From an uncultured Prevotellaceae bacterium (GTDB lineage Bacteria > Bacteroidota > Bacteroidia > Bacteroidales > Bacteroidaceae): DNA of 33,945 nucleotides. The notes beneath the pieces were generated by a model. That model was given only the letters and a program-made list of their open reading frames with translations, searched no databases and was not told where the DNA came from. A program made the translations under genes and the position numbers. The DNA lies in the NCBI GenBank assembly GCA_947306845.1, contig CAMZHP010000005.1, positions 1 through 33,945 on the forward strand, written 5' to 3'. This document shows, one piece after another, positions 30,871-33,945 of the stretch (positions within the stretch are counted from its first letter, which is position 1; every line of letters starts with the position of its first letter).

Positions 30871-33366
30871 ATGCAGATAGGGCTCAAGCAGTGGTGTACC
30901 ATGTGCCTTCTTTGGTGGACTGCCGTTGCCATGGGAGGCGATGGGCTGTTCAACCATCCTCTTGACTCTGTCCATCCTGTACGCCTCGTCAGTTCCAACC
31001 AGTTTACTTACAGACAGCAGACATTCCTTCTAGACAGCCACCATTTCCTCTTGGATGCAACGGCCGATGAGGAGATGGTGAGAGCGTGTCCTTACCTCTT
31101 TGACAATTTCCTCGATGCCATGGGAAAACTCTGTGATGGCACACCCGATAATCCGATGGTGGTCTATATCGCTCCATACGTCTATTGGGTGGATGATCCC
31201 GACGACCCTACCATTCGTGTGGGGGAGAATGGACATGAGCCTATCGGGCTAACCGTCAGATGCCAGAACCTGCATCTCATAGGCCTTGCTGAGGATGCAC
31301 GGCATGTGGTGCTGGCTTCACAACGGGGACAGACACAGGGGGCTGTTGGCAATTTCACCATGCTTGATTTCCATGGCGATGGCCTGCAGGTGAGCAATCT
31401 CACCATGGGCAATTATTGCAATGTTGATCTTGACTATCCACTGCTGCCAGAGCTGGGACGCCGCAAGCGGAGTAATGCCATCACTCAGGCACATGTGGCT
31501 TATTGCCATGGCGACCGTGTGGTGGCACGCAACGTCAGGTTCATCAGCCGGCTCAACATGAATCCTCTCAATGGAGCGCGTCGCATCCTTTTCGACCACT
31601 GCCATATGGAGTGTACCGATGATGCGCTTACAGGCAATGGAGTATATCTTCATTGTGATTTTGATTTTTACGGACAAAAGCCATTCTATACCACCAGGCA
31701 GACAGGAGCGGTGATGCTCGATTGTGACTTCTATCTGCGGAGTGAAAACAGCCGCTCTTATTTTTGCAAGGCTTCAGGGCCTCTTTCGCTTGTCGATTGC
31801 CGCTTCCATGCAGATGCTCCCGTTTATCTGGGCTGGACTGCTTATCCCGCTCCTTGGTTGCGCTGTTATTATAGCCATGTGACACTCAACGGGTTGCCCT
31901 GTCTTATCGAAGCTGAGCATCCCGAAACTTCAGTATGCATGGATGAACTTCCCCTGTTGGGCGCTTACAAGACAGCAGAGGGATACAATATCGCCGGACT
32001 GCTTGCTGGTGATGATGGTTGGAACCCGATGGGACAAAAAGGAATGGTGATGGCACAGCCTACTTCCCTGACCGTGACCCCGCGTGAGATAAACTTTCAT
32101 GGTGGTGAGCCTGAGATAGAACTGATAGTTTCTGCTCAGCGGCATGATGGGTATCGGGCAGCACTGCAAAGCCTTGAGTGGACAGTGGATGAGAAGTATG
32201 AAAAATTTGTACAGATCTCGCAACTGGAAAACGGAGCTATCCGCTTCTCTTCAGACTATGATGAAGACACCCTGCTCCATGTTCCGCTTGTGGTCAGATC
32301 TCAGGACGGATTGGAAGGAGCAACAATCATTCATCTGGAGGGACGACCTCTCCCTGCCCCCTCACTTATCGGTAAGCCCAAGATACGCTTCAGAGACCAT
32401 GTGGCTCAGTTGGATTATCATCTGTCTGATGACCATCATGGAGATATCTCGGAGATCACTTGGTATGTGGCAGACAAGCCTGTGTTTGCACAAGCGGTGC
32501 CAGTGGCAACCAGCCATGTGGCTCCCAAACTGGAACTTTGCCTTCAGAAAGGTGATGTAGGCAAGTACATCATGGCGGCCATAAGGCCTCGGCATGCCCG
32601 CAGTCCCTTTGGTGACACCGTTGTGGTGGTATCTCCGAAGAAGGTGAGACTCCACGATGTTGTCTCAAGTGATGTCTATGAGACCGACTTCCATGATTTT
32701 TATTGTGGATGGCAACCCCTTGTGCAAGAGGGATGCTGGACGGTGGATGGCTACAAACCCTCCGATACAGCAGAGTATTCTTGGTCATTTGATGTCCGCA
32801 AGCCGATGTGGGAATATGGTGAGGGATTCAATGGCGCTGTTGGTAAGGGACTTCTCCAGGCACAGCGAGGTGCGCGCATGATGTTCACTCCTGTCAAAGA
32901 CAGCTATGGTGACATGGAAGTGGAATTGGATGTCGATCCCACCAAGACGGCAGGGCAGGGGTTTGGCAGTGCCACGGGACAATATATGGATGTGGGTATC
33001 AAGTTCGACACACGTACGCTCACAGGTTATGCGCTCCGCATCATCCGCACTGTCAAGTATGCCAAGGCAGTCGATTTCCTTTTGGTGCGCTATGACCATG
33101 GTGCCATTACTCCCATTACCGATCCTGTGAGTGCTGTCTGTTACCGTACAGGATGCCACATACGACTGAAGTATGCTGATGGACAGTTGACCGCCCATGT
33201 CACCACTGATACTCAGCTTCCTGTTCCCGACGACCCTCTATTGCAGACAGAGGTCAATCTCAGTGCCGATGTACAGCCTACGGCTGATGGTGGCTTTGCC
33301 ATCCAACATACAGGGTCTTGCGGCGAGAGCACCACGATGCTGCATCATCTTCGCATTAAATGGTAG
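30871..33366 (+). CDS. Secreted pectinesterase-like beta-helix protein with C-terminal jellyroll
   Basis: The 831-residue protein has an N-terminal hydrophobic signal-like segment (residues about 8-21, CTMCLLWWTAVAMG). Residues about 60-345 resemble a pectin methylesterase beta-helix: NPMVVYIAPYVYWVDD matches the family opening, then NLHLIGLAEDARHVVL, GDRVVARNVRFISRL, and a HCHMECTDDALTGNGVYLHC block in the place of the DFIFG active-site region, then PVYLGW (317-322). The usual QDTL and the arginine of LGRPW are not seen. A middle region (about 395-500) looks Ig-like, and about 605-831 looks like a concanavalin-type jellyroll ending MLHHLRIKW. It begins three bases after the glsB stop. Function is inferred from fold; polysaccharide esterase, lyase or a non-catalytic binder are all possible. 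Confidence 0.65.
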   Translation: MQIGLKQWCTMCLLWWTAVAMGGDGLFNHPLDSVHPVRLVSSNQFTYRQQTFLLDSHHFLLDATADEEMVRACPYLFDNFLDAMGKLCDGTPDNPMVVYIAPYVYWVDDPDDPTIRVGENGHEPIGLTVRCQNLHLIGLAEDARHVVLASQRGQTQGAVGNFTMLDFHGDGLQVSNLTMGNYCNVDLDYPLLPELGRRKRSNAITQAHVAYCHGDRVVARNVRFISRLNMNPLNGARRILFDHCHMECTDDALTGNGVYLHCDFDFYGQKPFYTTRQTGAVMLDCDFYLRSENSRSYFCKASGPLSLVDCRFHADAPVYLGWTAYPAPWLRCYYSHVTLNGLPCLIEAEHPETSVCMDELPLLGAYKTAEGYNIAGLLAGDDGWNPMGQKGMVMAQPTSLTVTPREINFHGGEPEIELIVSAQRHDGYRAALQSLEWTVDEKYEKFVQISQLENGAIRFSSDYDEDTLLHVPLVVRSQDGLEGATIIHLEGRPLPAPSLIGKPKIRFRDHVAQLDYHLSDDHHGDISEITWYVADKPVFAQAVPVATSHVAPKLELCLQKGDVGKYIMAAIRPRHARSPFGDTVVVVSPKKVRLHDVVSSDVYETDFHDFYCGWQPLVQEGCWTVDGYKPSDTAEYSWSFDVRKPMWEYGEGFNGAVGKGLLQAQRGARMMFTPVKDSYGDMEVELDVDPTKTAGQGFGSATGQYMDVGIKFDTRTLTGYALRIIRTVKYAKAVDFLLVRYDHGAITPITDPVSAVCYRTGCHIRLKYADGQLTAHVTTDTQLPVPDDPLLQTEVNLSADVQPTADGGFAIQHTGSCGESTTMLHHLRIKW

Positions 33367-33372
33367 AGAGTC

Positions 33373-33945
33373 ATGGAGCGTAAATGGATTGCTTTTCTTT
33401 TTCTCATGGTGGCTGCAACCACTCTTGCTGATGCCCAGCCTTTTGATGTGGCTGCGGGCAATCCTGGTGCTGTACGTATCACCAAGGCACCAGAGAATAT
33501 CAAGATTGATGACGTGCGGAAGGCGCTGAGGCTTTCATATTTGGATGCCAAGGTCAAGGCCAGAGACAGCAAAGACAAACCGAGCCTTTGGACCGCTGCA
33601 GCTATTGGCTTGCGAGAAGGAAAAAGTGCTGCGGTGGGTGCAGCCAATGCCGCAGCACTTCGGGCTGCAGTAAGCAACATAAATTGCGTCGGCTTGAAGC
33701 TCGACAGGGTATATTATGTGAAACTTCCTTTTGCTGGAGGGAACTCCCATCCGCGTCAGTTCAACGGGGATGATGGCAAAGAACGGGCTATTGTCCTCCC
33801 ACGCGATTTTGTCATCGACGGAGAGGTGGAAGGCAAGGCCGTGGGTGGTTTCTTGACCCGTGATATTTTGTTTTATACAGAGCACTCGCTGAATCTTCGC
33901 AAGGTACGTACTATAACAACCTTCGGATGTAAGTATTTTTCCTAT
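33373..33945 (+). CDS. Secreted protein of unknown function, C-terminus beyond window
   Basis: The ATG at 33373 lies six bases after the preceding stop codon. The frame stays open to the window end (191 codons). A clear signal peptide is present (MERKWIAFLFLMVAATTLADA|QPFD), so the product is exported. The visible part has an Ala-rich stretch (WTAAAIGLREGKSAAVGAANAAALRAAVSN split at about residues 71-100) and then segments such as VLPRDFVIDGEVEGKAVGG that read like the opening strands of a right-handed beta-helix. I do not recognise a family. Its adjacency to the pectinesterase-like gene suggests a joint role, which is inference. Confidence 0.75.
   Translation, partial: MERKWIAFLFLMVAATTLADAQPFDVAAGNPGAVRITKAPENIKIDDVRKALRLSYLDAKVKARDSKDKPSLWTAAAIGLREGKSAAVGAANAAALRAAVSNINCVGLKLDRVYYVKLPFAGGNSHPRQFNGDDGKERAIVLPRDFVIDGEVEGKAVGGFLTRDILFYTEHSLNLRKVRTITTFGCKYFSY

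Noticed and set aside
1..33945. Search for CRISPR arrays, insertion sequences, integrases, toxin-antitoxin pairs or prophage genes
   Set aside because: I saw no regular spaced repeats, no transposase motifs and no such gene pairs; the window reads as stable core genome.

Overview
The window is chromosomal DNA from a member of the Bacteroidales (phylum Bacteroidota), probably Prevotellaceae or a close relative. Supporting this are repeated promoters of the Bacteroidetes type (TTTG, 19-23 bases, TAnnTTTG), few Shine-Dalgarno sites, the gene order and protein style of the division cluster (MurE with the DNPR motif, MraY with a periplasmic insert, FtsI with one C-terminal PASTA domain), and a glsA/glsB glycine-lipid pair. 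Almost all of it is ordinary core genome. I see no insertion sequence, prophage, CRISPR array or integrase, and no gene-free stretch over 300 bases.

Layout. Positions 1-593 (minus) hold the N-terminal part of an ExbB/TolQ-type proton channel. Then on the minus strand come a PLP aminotransferase (807-2000) and lptF-ribBA (5273 down to 2130). A plus-strand AraC-family regulator (5539-6414) converges on, and overlaps by 27 bases, a secreted GH95 fucosidase or galactosidase (8829-6388, minus). Next on the minus strand are gyrB, then a tRNA-Glu(TTC)-rpsT unit. recO (plus, 11530-12258) converges with one base of spacing on yqeY. From 28742 down to 12260 lies a complete minus-strand division and cell-wall (dcw) cluster: mraZ, rsmH, ftsL, ftsI, murE, mraY, murD, ftsW, murG, murC, ftsQ, ftsA, ftsZ, yqeY. 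Its leader carries a three-box MraZ operator with exact 10-base spacing. Divergent from it on the plus strand are glsA-glsB (glycine lipid synthesis), followed at 3 and 6 bases by a secreted pectinesterase-fold protein and a secreted protein cut by the window end.

How the genes work together. The dcw block makes the cytoplasmic and lipid-linked peptidoglycan precursors (MurC, MurD, MurE, MraY, MurG), the septal polymerase and crosslinker (FtsW, FtsI) and the divisome scaffold (FtsL, FtsQ, FtsA, FtsZ); murB, murF and ddl are not here. lptF (LPS export) and glsA/glsB (membrane aminolipid) add envelope functions. The GH95 enzyme and the pectinesterase-like protein point to glycan foraging.

I found no convincing wholly new system. 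The most distinctive observations are the MraZ operator occupying the upstream half of the mraZ promoter, a duplicated ftsL start region that creates an in-frame six-codon upstream ORF, and a multidomain pectinesterase-like protein lacking recognisable key motifs and placed directly behind the lipid genes.
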